Below are positions 1 through 8,246 of a stretch of 64,000 bases of DNA, one piece after another (within the stretch, counting starts at the first letter, position 1; each line of letters opens with the position of its first letter). The notes under the pieces are model-generated. The model was not told the origin of the DNA. It worked only from the letters and a program-made list of their open reading frames with translations, and did no database searches. The position numbers and the translations under genes are program-made. The DNA is from Taklimakanibacter sp050246735 (GTDB lineage: Bacteria > Pseudomonadota > Alphaproteobacteria > Rhizobiales > Aestuariivirgaceae). The DNA lies in the NCBI GenBank assembly GCA_050246735.1, contig JBFWVM010000019.1, forward strand, positions 1 through 64,000, given 5' to 3'.

Positions 1-360
1 GCCGAATGCGGTCCGGGCACGACCACCGAGATCGAGAGCAAGACGAAGAAGAAGACGGCGGCCGCCAAGGCGGACGAGGATACCGCCAAGGGCCTCTCGA
101 TGAAGGACTGCAGCGCCAAGTACCAGGCGGCAAAGGACGCTGGCACGCTGGGCGGCATGAAGTGGAACGACTTCCGCAAGGCCGAATGCGGTCCGGGCAC
201 GACCACCGAGATCGAGAGCAAGACGAAGAAGAAGACGGCGGCGGCCAAGGCGGACGACGACACCGCCAAGGGTCTCTCGATGAAGGAATGCAGCGCCAGG
301 TACCAGCAGGCGAAGGCCGAGGGCACGCTGGGCGGCCTAAAATGGAACTCGTTCCGCAAG
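1..360 (+). repeat. Two 180-bp in-frame tandem repeats
   Basis: Unit 1 is 1-180 and unit 2 is 181-360. The first 60 bases are identical and the rest differ at about 18 positions by eye, many of them synonymous or conservative. The pattern fits a fairly recent in-frame duplication or gene conversion within the coding sequence. More copies may lie upstream of the window. Confidence 0.9.
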
Positions 361-651
361 GCGAAATGCAGCGCCGACGCCGCCGATGACGAGACTGTTC
401 CGGCGCCCGACGAAGCCACTTACACCAATGAGCCGGAGACACCGACCACGCGGGCCCCGCGCAGCGTCAAGTTCCCGCGCGGCATCGCCACCAAATATTC
501 GAGCGAGTCGGCCGGTCGGGCGCGCATGCACACCTGCCTCGACCAGTATTATGCCAACAAGGAGAACAACGCCCTGGGCGGCCTGAAATGGATCCAGAAG
601 GGCGGCGGCTATTACAGCCTCTGCAATGCGAGGCTGAAGCCCGGGGCTTGA
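1..651 (+). CDS. Tandem-repeat Cys-motif protein, C-terminal part
   Basis: The frame is open from the first base, so the N-terminus lies outside the window; 216 residues are visible. The protein is built from a repeat of about 60 residues. Bases 1-180 and 181-360 match at about 162 of 180 positions, and the first 60 bases of each copy are identical. Each copy has a Lys/Ala-rich linker followed by a module of the pattern M-K-x-C-S-A-x-Y-x2-A-K, L-G-G-x-K-W and F-R-K-A-x-C. A diverged third module lies near residues 173-212 (C-L-D-Q-Y-Y, L-G-G-L-K-W, then Cys). Small proteins with this paired-Cys module occur in Hyphomicrobiales, but I know no function. No membrane segment is visible in this part. 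The shared module suggests a binding or structural role, which is inference only. Confidence 0.8.
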   Translation, partial: AECGPGTTTEIESKTKKKTAAAKADEDTAKGLSMKDCSAKYQAAKDAGTLGGMKWNDFRKAECGPGTTTEIESKTKKKTAAAKADDDTAKGLSMKECSARYQQAKAEGTLGGLKWNSFRKAKCSADAADDETVPAPDEATYTNEPETPTTRAPRSVKFPRGIATKYSSESAGRARMHTCLDQYYANKENNALGGLKWIQKGGGYYSLCNARLKPGA

Positions 652-762
652 CGGTCGCTCCCTTCCCCCCGGGGGTCCGGAGGCACGTGATCCACACACA
701 CCCGACGTGTGCTTGAGCCGCGGCAGTTCGCGCCGGCGTGAGTCGCGGGTCTTTCCCCCTTT

Positions 763-856
763 CCGTCACCCCGACGAAAGTCGGGGCCTCCTGAATAAGC
801 CAAGGACGGGTGCTGTTTCCCGCAGGACACCACCCGGCTTTTCGCCGGCATGACGG
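763..856. repeat. BIME-like pair of inverted REP elements
   Basis: The left unit begins CCGTCACCCCGACGAAAG and is itself a hairpin (CCCCGAC/GTCGGGG). The right unit, read on the opposite strand, begins CCGTCATGCCGGCGAAAAG and is also a hairpin. The two face each other across about 45 bases. This matches the widespread alphaproteobacterial intergenic REP family with the GTCA(C/T)..CCG.CGAAAG.CGG pattern. It may limit read-through or mRNA decay after the repeat-protein gene. Confidence 0.75.
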
Positions 857-970
857 ATGGAGGGAATGCGCCCACCCCATCGGTTTCAACTTTTCGTGAT
901 CGACGGTCCCATCTGCTCCATCGAATAGTTGACTAATTTCATCGGGTTATGCCGCCTATTCGGCCGCAGG

Positions 971-987
971 CTTAGAATAAGTCTAAA
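971..987. promoter_or_regulatory. Irr-type iron control element (ICE)-like palindrome
   Basis: The bases cTTAGAAtaaGTCTAAA match the rhizobial ICE consensus TTTAGAA-N3-TTCTAAA at 12 of 14 defined positions. The site lies about 80 bases upstream of the ferric-iron binding protein gene, where Irr control would be expected. Binding is inferred from sequence only. Confidence 0.6.
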
Positions 988-1067
988 TTATTGGGATTGC
1001 AGGAGAATTCCGTACCGACCTAGACAACGCGATGTCCGAGTCATCCATCGCATCTAAGGGTACACCC

Positions 1068-2099
1068 ATGGAAAACATTCATCGTCGCCAATTCCTGAAG
1101 GCCGGCGCCTTGGCCGCGGGCGCACTTGCGGCCGGCCGCTTCGGCATGGGCGCCGCGTCGGCGGCCGGGGATGCGACCTTGACGCTGTATAACGGTCAGC
1201 ATGCGCACACGACTGCCGCCCTGGTCGACGTCTTCACCAAGACGACCGGCGTCAAGGTGAATATCCGCAAGGGCAGCAGCAGCCAGCTGGCCAACCAGAT
1301 CATCGAGGAAGGGGACGCCTCGCCGGCCGACGTCTTCTATTCCGAGGAAAGCCCGCCGGTCGCGGCGCTGGCCGAAAGAGGCCTGCTCAGCAAGCTGGCC
1401 GACGATACGCTGAAGCAGGTCCCCGAAGCCTATGTCGCCAGGGACGGGACCTGGACCGGCGCCAGCATGCGCTCGCGCGTCGTGGCTTACAACAAGGCGC
1501 TGGTGAAGGAAAGCGAGTTTCCGGACTCGGTGCTCGATTTCGCGACCGAAGCCTGGAAGGACAGGATCGCCTATGTGCCGACCAGCGGCGCGTTCCAGGA
1601 GCAGATCGTCGCCATCGAGCAGTTGAAGGGACGCGACGCCGCTCTCGGCTGGCTGAAGGGGCTGAAGGCCTACGGACGTTCCTACAACGGCAATGGCGCC
1701 GCCATGAAAGCGGTGGAAGCCGGCGAGATCCCCGCCGCTCTCATCAACAACTACTACTGGTTCAACGTGGCCAAGGAAGTCGGCGACGCCAACATGAAAT
1801 CCGCACTGTTCTATTTCGGCCACAAGGATCCAGGCGCCCTCATCACGGTTTCGGCCGCCGGCATCCTGAAGTCGAGCAAGAAGCAGGGGACGGCGCAGAA
1901 GTTCCTGGCCTTCATGGTGAGCGCTGCGGGGCAGGAGGCGATTGCGGGCTCGGTCGCGGAATATCCGGTTCGCGCCGGCGTCACGTCGCCTTATGCGCTG
2001 AAGCCCTTCGGCGAGCTCGATCCGCCGGACGTCACGCCGGCCGACCTTGGCGACGCGTCGGACGCCCTGGTGCTGGAGCGCGAGGCCGGCCTCGTTTGA
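1068..2099 (+). CDS. fbpA: Fe(III) ABC transporter periplasmic binding protein
   Basis: This 343-residue protein fits the FbpA/AfuA family, which captures ferric iron in the periplasm for an FbpBC permease. The N-terminus has a twin-arginine-type signal (R-R-Q-F-L-K at residues 6-11, then an Ala/Gly-rich hydrophobic stretch ending near A-S-A). An N-N-Y-Y-W motif near residue 226 carries the adjacent tyrosines that bind iron in this family. I chose the ATG at 1068 because AAGGG lies seven bases upstream; an in-frame ATG at 1032 would put 12 extra residues before the signal. The stop overlaps the TTG start of the permease gene, so the three genes form one operon, with an ICE-like box upstream. 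Other trivalent metals or a small organic anion remain possible substrates. Confidence 0.85.
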   Translation: MENIHRRQFLKAGALAAGALAAGRFGMGAASAAGDATLTLYNGQHAHTTAALVDVFTKTTGVKVNIRKGSSSQLANQIIEEGDASPADVFYSEESPPVAALAERGLLSKLADDTLKQVPEAYVARDGTWTGASMRSRVVAYNKALVKESEFPDSVLDFATEAWKDRIAYVPTSGAFQEQIVAIEQLKGRDAALGWLKGLKAYGRSYNGNGAAMKAVEAGEIPAALINNYYWFNVAKEVGDANMKSALFYFGHKDPGALITVSAAGILKSSKKQGTAQKFLAFMVSAAGQEAIAGSVAEYPVRAGVTSPYALKPFGELDPPDVTPADLGDASDALVLEREAGLV

Positions 2100-3649
2100 C
2101 GGCCGCGCAGGCGGCCAGGGGGCGCCGACGGCTGCCGCCCCTCTGGCTGGCTCTCGCCGCGTCGGTGCCCGTCCTGTTCCTGTGCCTTCCCCTGGCCTAT
2201 GTCGCCCTGCGGTCCTGGCACGCGGGGCCTGCGGGCATTCTCGCTGAGCTGTTGCGGGAGCGCACGGCGACACTGCTCCTCAACACCCTGATCCTCGCCG
2301 TCGCGGTGACGGCCGGCGCCGGCCTGATCGGCACGGCGGCGGCCTGGTGCATCGAACGCTGCGACCTGCCCGGAAGGCGGTGGTGGCGTATCGCGGTGAG
2401 CCTTCCCCTCGCCGTTCCGGCTTTCGTCGCGAGCTACGCCTGGTCTTCGGTCGATGCCGCATTCGCGAGCCTGCCCGGCGCGGTCTTCATCCTGACGATC
2501 ATGGTGTACCCGCTCGTCTTCCTTCCGGTCGGCGCGGCGCTGCGCGGCATGGACCCTGCCTTCGAGGATGTTTCGCGCTCGCTCGGACAGGGCCCGTGGC
2601 GGACCTTCTTCGGAACCGTTCTGCCCCAGGCGCGGCCCGCCCTCGGCGCCGGCGCGCTGCTGGTGCTGACCCACATGTTCGCGGAGTTCGGCGCCCTGGC
2701 GCTTCTGCGCGTCCAGACCTTCACGACGGCGATCTTCGCGTCCTACGAGCTGCAATTCGACAGCGCCTCGGCCGCCCTGCAATCGGCGGTGCTTATGGCG
2801 CTCTGCCTGCCGGCCGCGTGGGGCGAGATGCGCCTGCGCGCCCGGACGCAGGTCTATCGGACCGGACGGGGTGCCGCCCGCGACCTGTCCACGCGATCGC
2901 TCGGCGCTCTCAAGATTCCGGTCGTCGCGGCGTTCTGCCTGCTCGTCGCGCTGGCGGTCGGCGTCCCCTTCGTGATGCTGGCCTACTGGCTGGCCATCGG
3001 TCGCTCGCGCGGCGGCGGCATCGCCGATATCCTGCCCGCCGTGACCGGCTCGCTCGGCCTGTCGCTTCCGGGCGCCGTGATCGTCGTGGCGCTCGCGCTT
3101 CCCCTTGTTCTCGCCTCGGTGCGCCATGGCGGCCGCCTCGCCGCCCTGGCCGACCGCCTGCCCTATGTCATACACGGCTTGCCGGGCCTCGTGATCGCGC
3201 TGGCGCTCGTGTTCCTGTCGATCCGCTACGCGCGTCCGTTCTACCAGACGGCCGCCGTCCTGTTCGTCGCCTATGCGATGCTCTTCCTGCCGCTCGCCCA
3301 GTCGGCGCTGCGCGCGTCGGTCGAGCTCGTTCCGCCGCGCCTGGAGGAGCTGGCGCGCGGTCTCGGACGCCGGCCTTTCGCCGCCTTCGTCTCCATCACG
3401 CTGCCGAACATCGTTCCCGGCATAGGAGCCGCACTCGCCCTGATGGTGCTGGAAGTGATGCGGGAGCTGACCGCGACCCTGATGCTCGCTCCGACCGGCG
3501 TCGTGACTCTGGCGACCGAAGTCTGGACGCACACCAATGACGGCGAATATGCCGCGGCCGCGCCGTTCGCGGCGCTGCTGGTGCTGGTGTCGGTCTTCCC
3601 GGTCTATGTGTTCGTCCGCCGCAACGTGGATTTGTACGACCTGCAATGA
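2096..3649 (+). CDS. fbpB: Fe(III) ABC transporter permease
   Basis: This 517-residue inner-membrane protein has about twelve hydrophobic segments. It is a fused double permease with two binding-protein-dependent transport domains. Each half carries an EAA-type loop that docks the ATPase: around E-D-V-S-R-S-L-G (near residue 157) and E-E-L-A-R-G-L-G (near 417). That layout and length are typical of FbpB. The start is TTG in a TTGA overlap with the fbpA stop; the ribosome binding site is weak, so translational coupling is likely. The stop overlaps the fbpC start (ATGA). Confidence 0.87.
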   Translation: MTAAQAARGRRRLPPLWLALAASVPVLFLCLPLAYVALRSWHAGPAGILAELLRERTATLLLNTLILAVAVTAGAGLIGTAAAWCIERCDLPGRRWWRIAVSLPLAVPAFVASYAWSSVDAAFASLPGAVFILTIMVYPLVFLPVGAALRGMDPAFEDVSRSLGQGPWRTFFGTVLPQARPALGAGALLVLTHMFAEFGALALLRVQTFTTAIFASYELQFDSASAALQSAVLMALCLPAAWGEMRLRARTQVYRTGRGAARDLSTRSLGALKIPVVAAFCLLVALAVGVPFVMLAYWLAIGRSRGGGIADILPAVTGSLGLSLPGAVIVVALALPLVLASVRHGGRLAALADRLPYVIHGLPGLVIALALVFLSIRYARPFYQTAAVLFVAYAMLFLPLAQSALRASVELVPPRLEELARGLGRRPFAAFVSITLPNIVPGIGAALALMVLEVMRELTATLMLAPTGVVTLATEVWTHTNDGEYAAAAPFAALLVLVSVFPVYVFVRRNVDLYDLQ

Positions 3650-4692
3650 CCGGTATCCGTCTTCGCCGCCTCGCAAAAGCCTATCGCGGACAGCGCGTCC
3701 TCGACGGCATCGACCTCGACGTCGCCGACGGCGCGCTGGTTGCGCTGCTCGGCCCGTCCGGCTGCGGCAAGACCACGCTGCTGCGCCTCATCGCCGGGTT
3801 CGAGCGGCCGGACGAGGGCGAGATCGGCATGGGCGCGACGGTCGTGGAGTCCGGCGACCGCTTCGTTCCGCCGGAGCAGCGTCATGTCGGCTATGTCCCG
3901 CAGGAAGGGGCGCTGTTTCCCCATCTGACCGTGGCCGCCAATATCGGCTACGGATTGCGCGGCCGGAGCGACAAGGCGGCCCGGGTGCGGGAGATGCTGG
4001 ATCTCGTAGGGCTCGGCGATCACACGGAGAAGTATCCGCGCGAGCTGTCCGGCGGCCAGCAGCAGCGCGTCGCCCTGGCGCGGGCGCTCGCCCCCAGGCC
4101 TTCTCTCATCCTTCTGGACGAGCCGTTCAGCGCGCTCGACCTCGATCTGCGCCGCCGCATGAGCGCGGACGTGATCACCGTGCTGCGCAACGTCGGAACG
4201 ACCGCCTTGCTGGTCACGCACGATCCGGCCGAAGCTTTCGCCGCGGTCGACCTCGTGGCCGTCATGCATGGCGGCACCATCATGCAGTGCGGTACGCCCG
4301 TCGAGGTCTATAGGGCTCCGGCGAGTCCCCAGGCGGCCCGGCTGACGGGACGCGCGATCCTTCTGGAGGGCACGGTTCGCGACGGCAAGGCACAAACCGT
4401 TCTCGGCGCGATCCCGGTCGCGGGCCACAGCCCCGGCGAGGGCCACGGGGTCACGGTCCTGCTGCGCCCCGAACAGATACGGCTGGCACTTCCCGGGCAG
4501 GGCTTGGAAGCCGTCGTGCACGAGTGTCGCTTTCTCGGCAGCCGCAGCGTCGTGACGGTTATGGTCGGCGGCCTCAGCCTCGACATCGAGACGGAAGAGC
4601 CTCCGGCCGGGCCCGTTGTCGCGCTGCAGGTGCGCGGCGGATGCCGGGCATTCGGCGAGGCCGGCGCGCCTATCGTTCCGGCAGCGGGATGA
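3646..4692 (+). CDS. fbpC: Fe(III) ABC transporter ATP-binding protein
   Basis: This 348-residue ABC ATPase powers the import system. Visible motifs are Walker A G-P-S-G-C-G-K-T (36-43), the Q-loop around V-P-Q-E (84-87), the signature L-S-G-G-Q (134-138), Walker B L-I-L-L-D-E-P (154-160) and the switch His in V-T-H-D (192). A C-terminal TOBE-like extension follows. Family members of this size belong to the Fbp/Pot/sulfate-type importers; the neighbouring FbpA-like protein points to iron. The start overlaps the fbpB stop. The 3' end overlaps the convergent pirin gene by 23 bases, leaving no room for a dedicated terminator. Confidence 0.87.
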   Translation: MTGIRLRRLAKAYRGQRVLDGIDLDVADGALVALLGPSGCGKTTLLRLIAGFERPDEGEIGMGATVVESGDRFVPPEQRHVGYVPQEGALFPHLTVAANIGYGLRGRSDKAARVREMLDLVGLGDHTEKYPRELSGGQQQRVALARALAPRPSLILLDEPFSALDLDLRRRMSADVITVLRNVGTTALLVTHDPAEAFAAVDLVAVMHGGTIMQCGTPVEVYRAPASPQAARLTGRAILLEGTVRDGKAQTVLGAIPVAGHSPGEGHGVTVLLRPEQIRLALPGQGLEAVVHECRFLGSRSVVTVMVGGLSLDIETEEPPAGPVVALQVRGGCRAFGEAGAPIVPAAG

Positions 4693-5590
4693 AATCGGTC
4701 TCCTCCGGCACCGGAGCGAAGCGGCCGGTCTTCCAGTCCTCCTTGGCAGCTTCGATGCGCTCCTTGCGTGAGGATACGAAATTCCACCAGATGTGGCGCG
4801 GCCCTTCGAGGGCCGTGCCGCCCAGGAACATCATCCGCGTCGGCGCCGCGGCCTTGATGGTGATGCGGTCGCCGGGGCGGAAGATGAGCATCTGCGGCGC
4901 CGCGAACCTGTCGCCCGCGATCTCGACCTCGCCCTCGACCAGATAAACGGCGCGCTCCTCGTAGGCGGGATCGAGCGGCACCGCGCTGCCGGCTTCGGCG
5001 GTGACCTCGACATAGAACCAGTCCGACACCATGTCGACCGGCGCCCTGGCGCCGAAAGCCGCGCCGGCGATGATGCGCGCCTTGAGCTCCTTCTCTTCCA
5101 CCACCGGAAGCACGCTTGCGTCGAAATGCTGGAACGAGGGTGCGATCTCTTCCTTGTCGGCCGGCAGCGCGATCCAGCTCTGCAGGCCGAGCATGTGCTG
5201 TCCGCTCCGCCGCGGCAGGTCGGGAGTGCGCTCGGAATGGGCGATGCCGCGGCCCGCCGTCATCAGGTTCATGGCGCCCGGCACGATCTCCTGGATGTTG
5301 CCTTCGCTGTCGCGATGCAGGATCGAGCCGTCGAAGAGATAGGTGACGGTCGCCAGCCCGATATGGGGATGGGGCCGCACGTCCATCCCGTGCCCGGCGA
5401 TGAACTGCACCGGTCCGAAATGATCGAAGAAGATGAAAGGGCCGACCATCTGTCGCCTTCCGTGCGGCAGGGCGCGGCGCACCGCGAAGCCGTCGCCCAG
5501 ATCGCGTACCCGGGGCACGATCGCGAGGTCGAGCGCGTCGCAGGATTTGACGTCGCCGAGAATGGGGTCGCTCGTCGGAAGCCAGCTCAT
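4670..5590 (-). CDS. Pirin family protein
   Basis: This 306-residue protein is a bicupin of the pirin family. The N-terminal cupin has the metal ligands H-P-H (H74, H76) and H-S-E (H118, E120), and the C-terminal pirin domain follows. Bacterial pirins are cytosolic Fe-dependent proteins, some with quercetinase activity; the true substrate is often unknown. The ATG at 5590 was chosen because the family homology begins directly there (M-S-W-L-P); a longer upstream extension is low in pirin character. It converges on fbpC. Sitting beside an iron importer is suggestive but proves no link. Confidence 0.85.
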   Translation of the reverse strand: MSWLPTSDPILGDVKSCDALDLAIVPRVRDLGDGFAVRRALPHGRRQMVGPFIFFDHFGPVQFIAGHGMDVRPHPHIGLATVTYLFDGSILHRDSEGNIQEIVPGAMNLMTAGRGIAHSERTPDLPRRSGQHMLGLQSWIALPADKEEIAPSFQHFDASVLPVVEEKELKARIIAGAAFGARAPVDMVSDWFYVEVTAEAGSAVPLDPAYEERAVYLVEGEVEIAGDRFAAPQMLIFRPGDRITIKAAAPTRMMFLGGTALEGPRHIWWNFVSSRKERIEAAKEDWKTGRFAPVPEETDFIPLPER

Positions 5591-5636
5591 GATGCTCTCC
5601 GGTGTGCCTTCGTGGAAGGATGGAGCCGGGCCGAGC

Positions 5637-7121
5637 TTAGGACAATTTGCGCTTGCGGCAAATATCGTAAGTCTGCTGCCAGGGCCTGAGACGCTCGAAG
5701 GCGGCGCTGACCGCGAGCACGTCGCTGTCGGCATAGCGCCTGCCGATGATCTGCATGCCGACGGGCAGCCCCTTTGCGAGCCCGGCCGGGATGGAGGCCG
5801 CCGGATTGCCGGTGAAGTTGATCGGGAAGGTGAGGCACCAGCCGATCAGCCGGTTCACCTCTTCGCCGGCCACCGTCTTCGGGCCTAGAGTATTGCCGTC
5901 GGCCGCATTCTCGACCGGCAGGCAGGCGAGCGTCGGCGAGACGAGGATGTCGTGGTCGGCGAAGACGTTGCGCACCGCGTCGTAGATCTCGGTGCGCACC
6001 GACTGCGCCTCGTGCATCTGCGCCGGCGTCATGTCCTTGTAGCGGTCATACCAGTAGAGGAATTCGGGCGGCAGATCGTCGCGATGCTTGCCGGTCAGGT
6101 CGTAGCCCGCCGCCTTCATGCCGAGGACGGCGGCGACGTTGAGCGGAATGATGATCTTGCACCACAGATCGGCGAGTTCCCGGTGCGAGCGCTTGATGCC
6201 GAGCTTGACGTCGGTCACCGTGGCGCCCGCTTCGCGCAGCGCGTCGACTGCCTTGCGCACGGTCTCGGCGACCTCGGGCTCGACCGGGAACACGTCGAAA
6301 TCGGGACTGTAGGCGATGCGCATGCCCTTGATCGGACGGTCGAGGGCGCCGAGGAAATCGACCTCCTCATCGAGCGCGTAAGGGTCGCGCGGATCGTAGC
6401 CGGCGAGAGCCGAGAGCGCCAGGGCGGTGTCGCGGACGTTGCGGGTGATCGGGCCTTCGAAGATGAACGGCGTCTCGGCCGAGAAGGCATTGGGGCGCGA
6501 CCACAGCGGGAGGCGGCCGAAGGCGGCCTTGTAGCCATAGACGCCGCACCAGGACGCCGGGATGCGGATCGAGCCGCCGCCGTCGGTGCCTTCCGCCAGC
6601 GGAAACAGGCCGTCGGCGACGGCCGCGGCGCTGCCGCCCGACGAGCCGCCGGGATTGCGCCTTGTGTCGAAGGGGTTGCCGGTCGGACCGAAAAGATAAT
6701 TGTCGGTCACGCCGCGGAATCCCAGGATCGGGCTGTTGGTCTTGCCGATGATGATGGCGCCGCCGCGCTGCTCGATGCGCTCGGCGAAGGGACAGAGATA
6801 GTCCGGCTTGAAGTCCTTGAGCGCCCTGATGCCGCCGAGAGTCGCGGTCCAGCCGGGCTTGAAGTCGAAGAGGTCCTTGATCGCGATCGGCACGCCATGC
6901 AGGGGCCCGAGCGTCTTGCCGGACATGACCGCCGCTTCCGCCGCCTTCGCGGCCTTGCGTCCTTCTTCCGGCGCCATGAAGACCACGGCATTGAGGCTCG
7001 GATTGCGCTCCTCGATGCGCTTGACGAAATGATCGATCACCTCGACCGGCGACAGCTTCTTCGCCTTGATGGCGTCGGCGATGGCGCCGGCGGACGCCCA
7101 TGAAAGTTCGTCGCCTGTCAT
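5637..7121 (-). CDS. Amidase (amidase signature family)
   Basis: This 494-residue amidase-signature hydrolase cleaves carboxylic amides to acid and ammonia. The Ser-cisSer-Lys triad is visible: K82 (A-I-K-D), the G-G-S-S-G-G-S glycine-serine stretch (159-164) and S184 in G-G-G-S-I-R-I-P. Length is normal. The ATG at 7121 follows GAGGGG at a good distance; an in-frame ATG five codons earlier lacks a site. It is not GatA by context, since gatB and gatC are absent. A nitrile hydratase lies 53 kb away and would make amide substrates, but that pairing is speculative. Confidence 0.85.
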   Translation of the reverse strand: MTGDELSWASAGAIADAIKAKKLSPVEVIDHFVKRIEERNPSLNAVVFMAPEEGRKAAKAAEAAVMSGKTLGPLHGVPIAIKDLFDFKPGWTATLGGIRALKDFKPDYLCPFAERIEQRGGAIIIGKTNSPILGFRGVTDNYLFGPTGNPFDTRRNPGGSSGGSAAAVADGLFPLAEGTDGGGSIRIPASWCGVYGYKAAFGRLPLWSRPNAFSAETPFIFEGPITRNVRDTALALSALAGYDPRDPYALDEEVDFLGALDRPIKGMRIAYSPDFDVFPVEPEVAETVRKAVDALREAGATVTDVKLGIKRSHRELADLWCKIIIPLNVAAVLGMKAAGYDLTGKHRDDLPPEFLYWYDRYKDMTPAQMHEAQSVRTEIYDAVRNVFADHDILVSPTLACLPVENAADGNTLGPKTVAGEEVNRLIGWCLTFPINFTGNPAASIPAGLAKGLPVGMQIIGRRYADSDVLAVSAAFERLRPWQQTYDICRKRKLS

Positions 7122-7267
7122 GTCTCTTCCCCTCATGAAGTTTGATGGATGGCAGTGTACCGATCCGCGGCCGGGAGGCAATCTTAAGCCGTGGGCCTGA
7201 TTTGACATCGAGCGCCGGCGCATATCTGGCATTCCCGCGTCGGCCGAACGGCGATCCGCCGCGGGGA

Positions 7268-8107
7268 TCACAGCCTGAGGCTCATGCCCTCGCGAGCCGC
7301 AAAGGCGCCGTGGAAACGCGCCTGGGCCAACCTCTCGATATCCTCGACGGCGCCGTCGTCCCGCTCGGGCGCGTGATGGAACAGGGCGAGCCGCCGGGCG
7401 CGCGCCCGCTCGCACAGATCGACGCCGTCCTTCCAGGTCGAATGGCCGAAATCGGCGCGCTCGGGCGCTTCCGCCTCGGTATACATGCAGTCATAGATGA
7501 CGAGATCGGCCCGGTCGGCGAGGCTCAGGCACGCTTGCCGGGCTTCGTCCGAGCGCACTCCCGTATCGGTCAGATAGGCCACGGCGCGCCCGCCGGATTC
7601 CACCCGGTAGCCGGTGACGCCGCCCGGGTGATCGAGCTGGGCGGTGGCGATCTCGAGCGCCGGCGACGGGCGCAGGACCTCGCCGGCGATGAAGTCGCGA
7701 TACGATATCTCGGCGCGGAACATGCCGGCACCGGCCGGGAAGAACAGCGGGTTGAGCAGCGCGTCGACGAGCGCCCCGGTCTTCGTGGCACCCATGGTGT
7801 GCCCCGACCAGATCGCGCAGCGGACCTCGGGATCGAACAGCGGCGCGAAGAACGGCAGACCGATCACGTGATCGTAGTGGCTGTGCGAGAGGAAGAGATC
7901 GAACGTCTTGAGCCCGTCGCCGGCGAGCGCCCGCCCGGCCTTCCGCAGACCCGTTCCGGCGTCGAACAGAAGCGGATGCCGGCCGCAGCGGATCTCGACG
8001 CAGGCCGTGTTGCCGCCGGTCCGCGTGATCTCTTCCCCGTCGCTCGCGATGCTGCCGCGCACGCCCCAGAATTTGACCACGACCTCTGCCCCGTCAGGCG
8101 CCTGCAT
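7268..8107 (-). CDS. MBL-fold metallo-hydrolase
   Basis: This 279-residue protein has the metallo-beta-lactamase fold metal site H-S-H-Y-D-H (H75, H77, D79, H80), preceded by G-G-N-T-A-C-V-E (31-38). Later candidate ligands are the Asp in T-D-T-G and a His in A-L-F-H-H-A-P near the C-terminus. The G-G-N-T-x-C-x-E plus H-x-H-x-D-H layout resembles cAMP phosphodiesterase/RNase Z-like members, but the substrate cannot be read from sequence. It is cytosolic, with no signal peptide. The gene is 146 bases upstream of the amidase on the same strand, so co-transcription is possible. Confidence 0.78.
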   Translation of the reverse strand: MQAPDGAEVVVKFWGVRGSIASDGEEITRTGGNTACVEIRCGRHPLLFDAGTGLRKAGRALAGDGLKTFDLFLSHSHYDHVIGLPFFAPLFDPEVRCAIWSGHTMGATKTGALVDALLNPLFFPAGAGMFRAEISYRDFIAGEVLRPSPALEIATAQLDHPGGVTGYRVESGGRAVAYLTDTGVRSDEARQACLSLADRADLVIYDCMYTEAEAPERADFGHSTWKDGVDLCERARARRLALFHHAPERDDGAVEDIERLAQARFHGAFAAREGMSLRL

Positions 8108-8246
8108 GCCGTCCCTCCCCCGAAAGCCTCCCGTTGCGGCGCCGCCGAGATCGGGTGGCCGCGTCCATGGCCTGCGATAGCATTTTCTGCCATTACGTCA
8201 CATAGGCGGTTTGCGGGCCCTCGCTCTTGGGAAAAACACGCGCACT

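Larger units (their letters stand above)
652..1067. other. Intergenic region with BIME and Irr-like box
   Basis: This gap of about 415 bases holds no convincing gene. It contains a pair of inverted REP-like units (763-856) and an ICE/Irr-like palindrome (971-987). The weak open frames on the minus strand across it lack ribosome binding sites and family resemblance. Confidence 0.7.
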
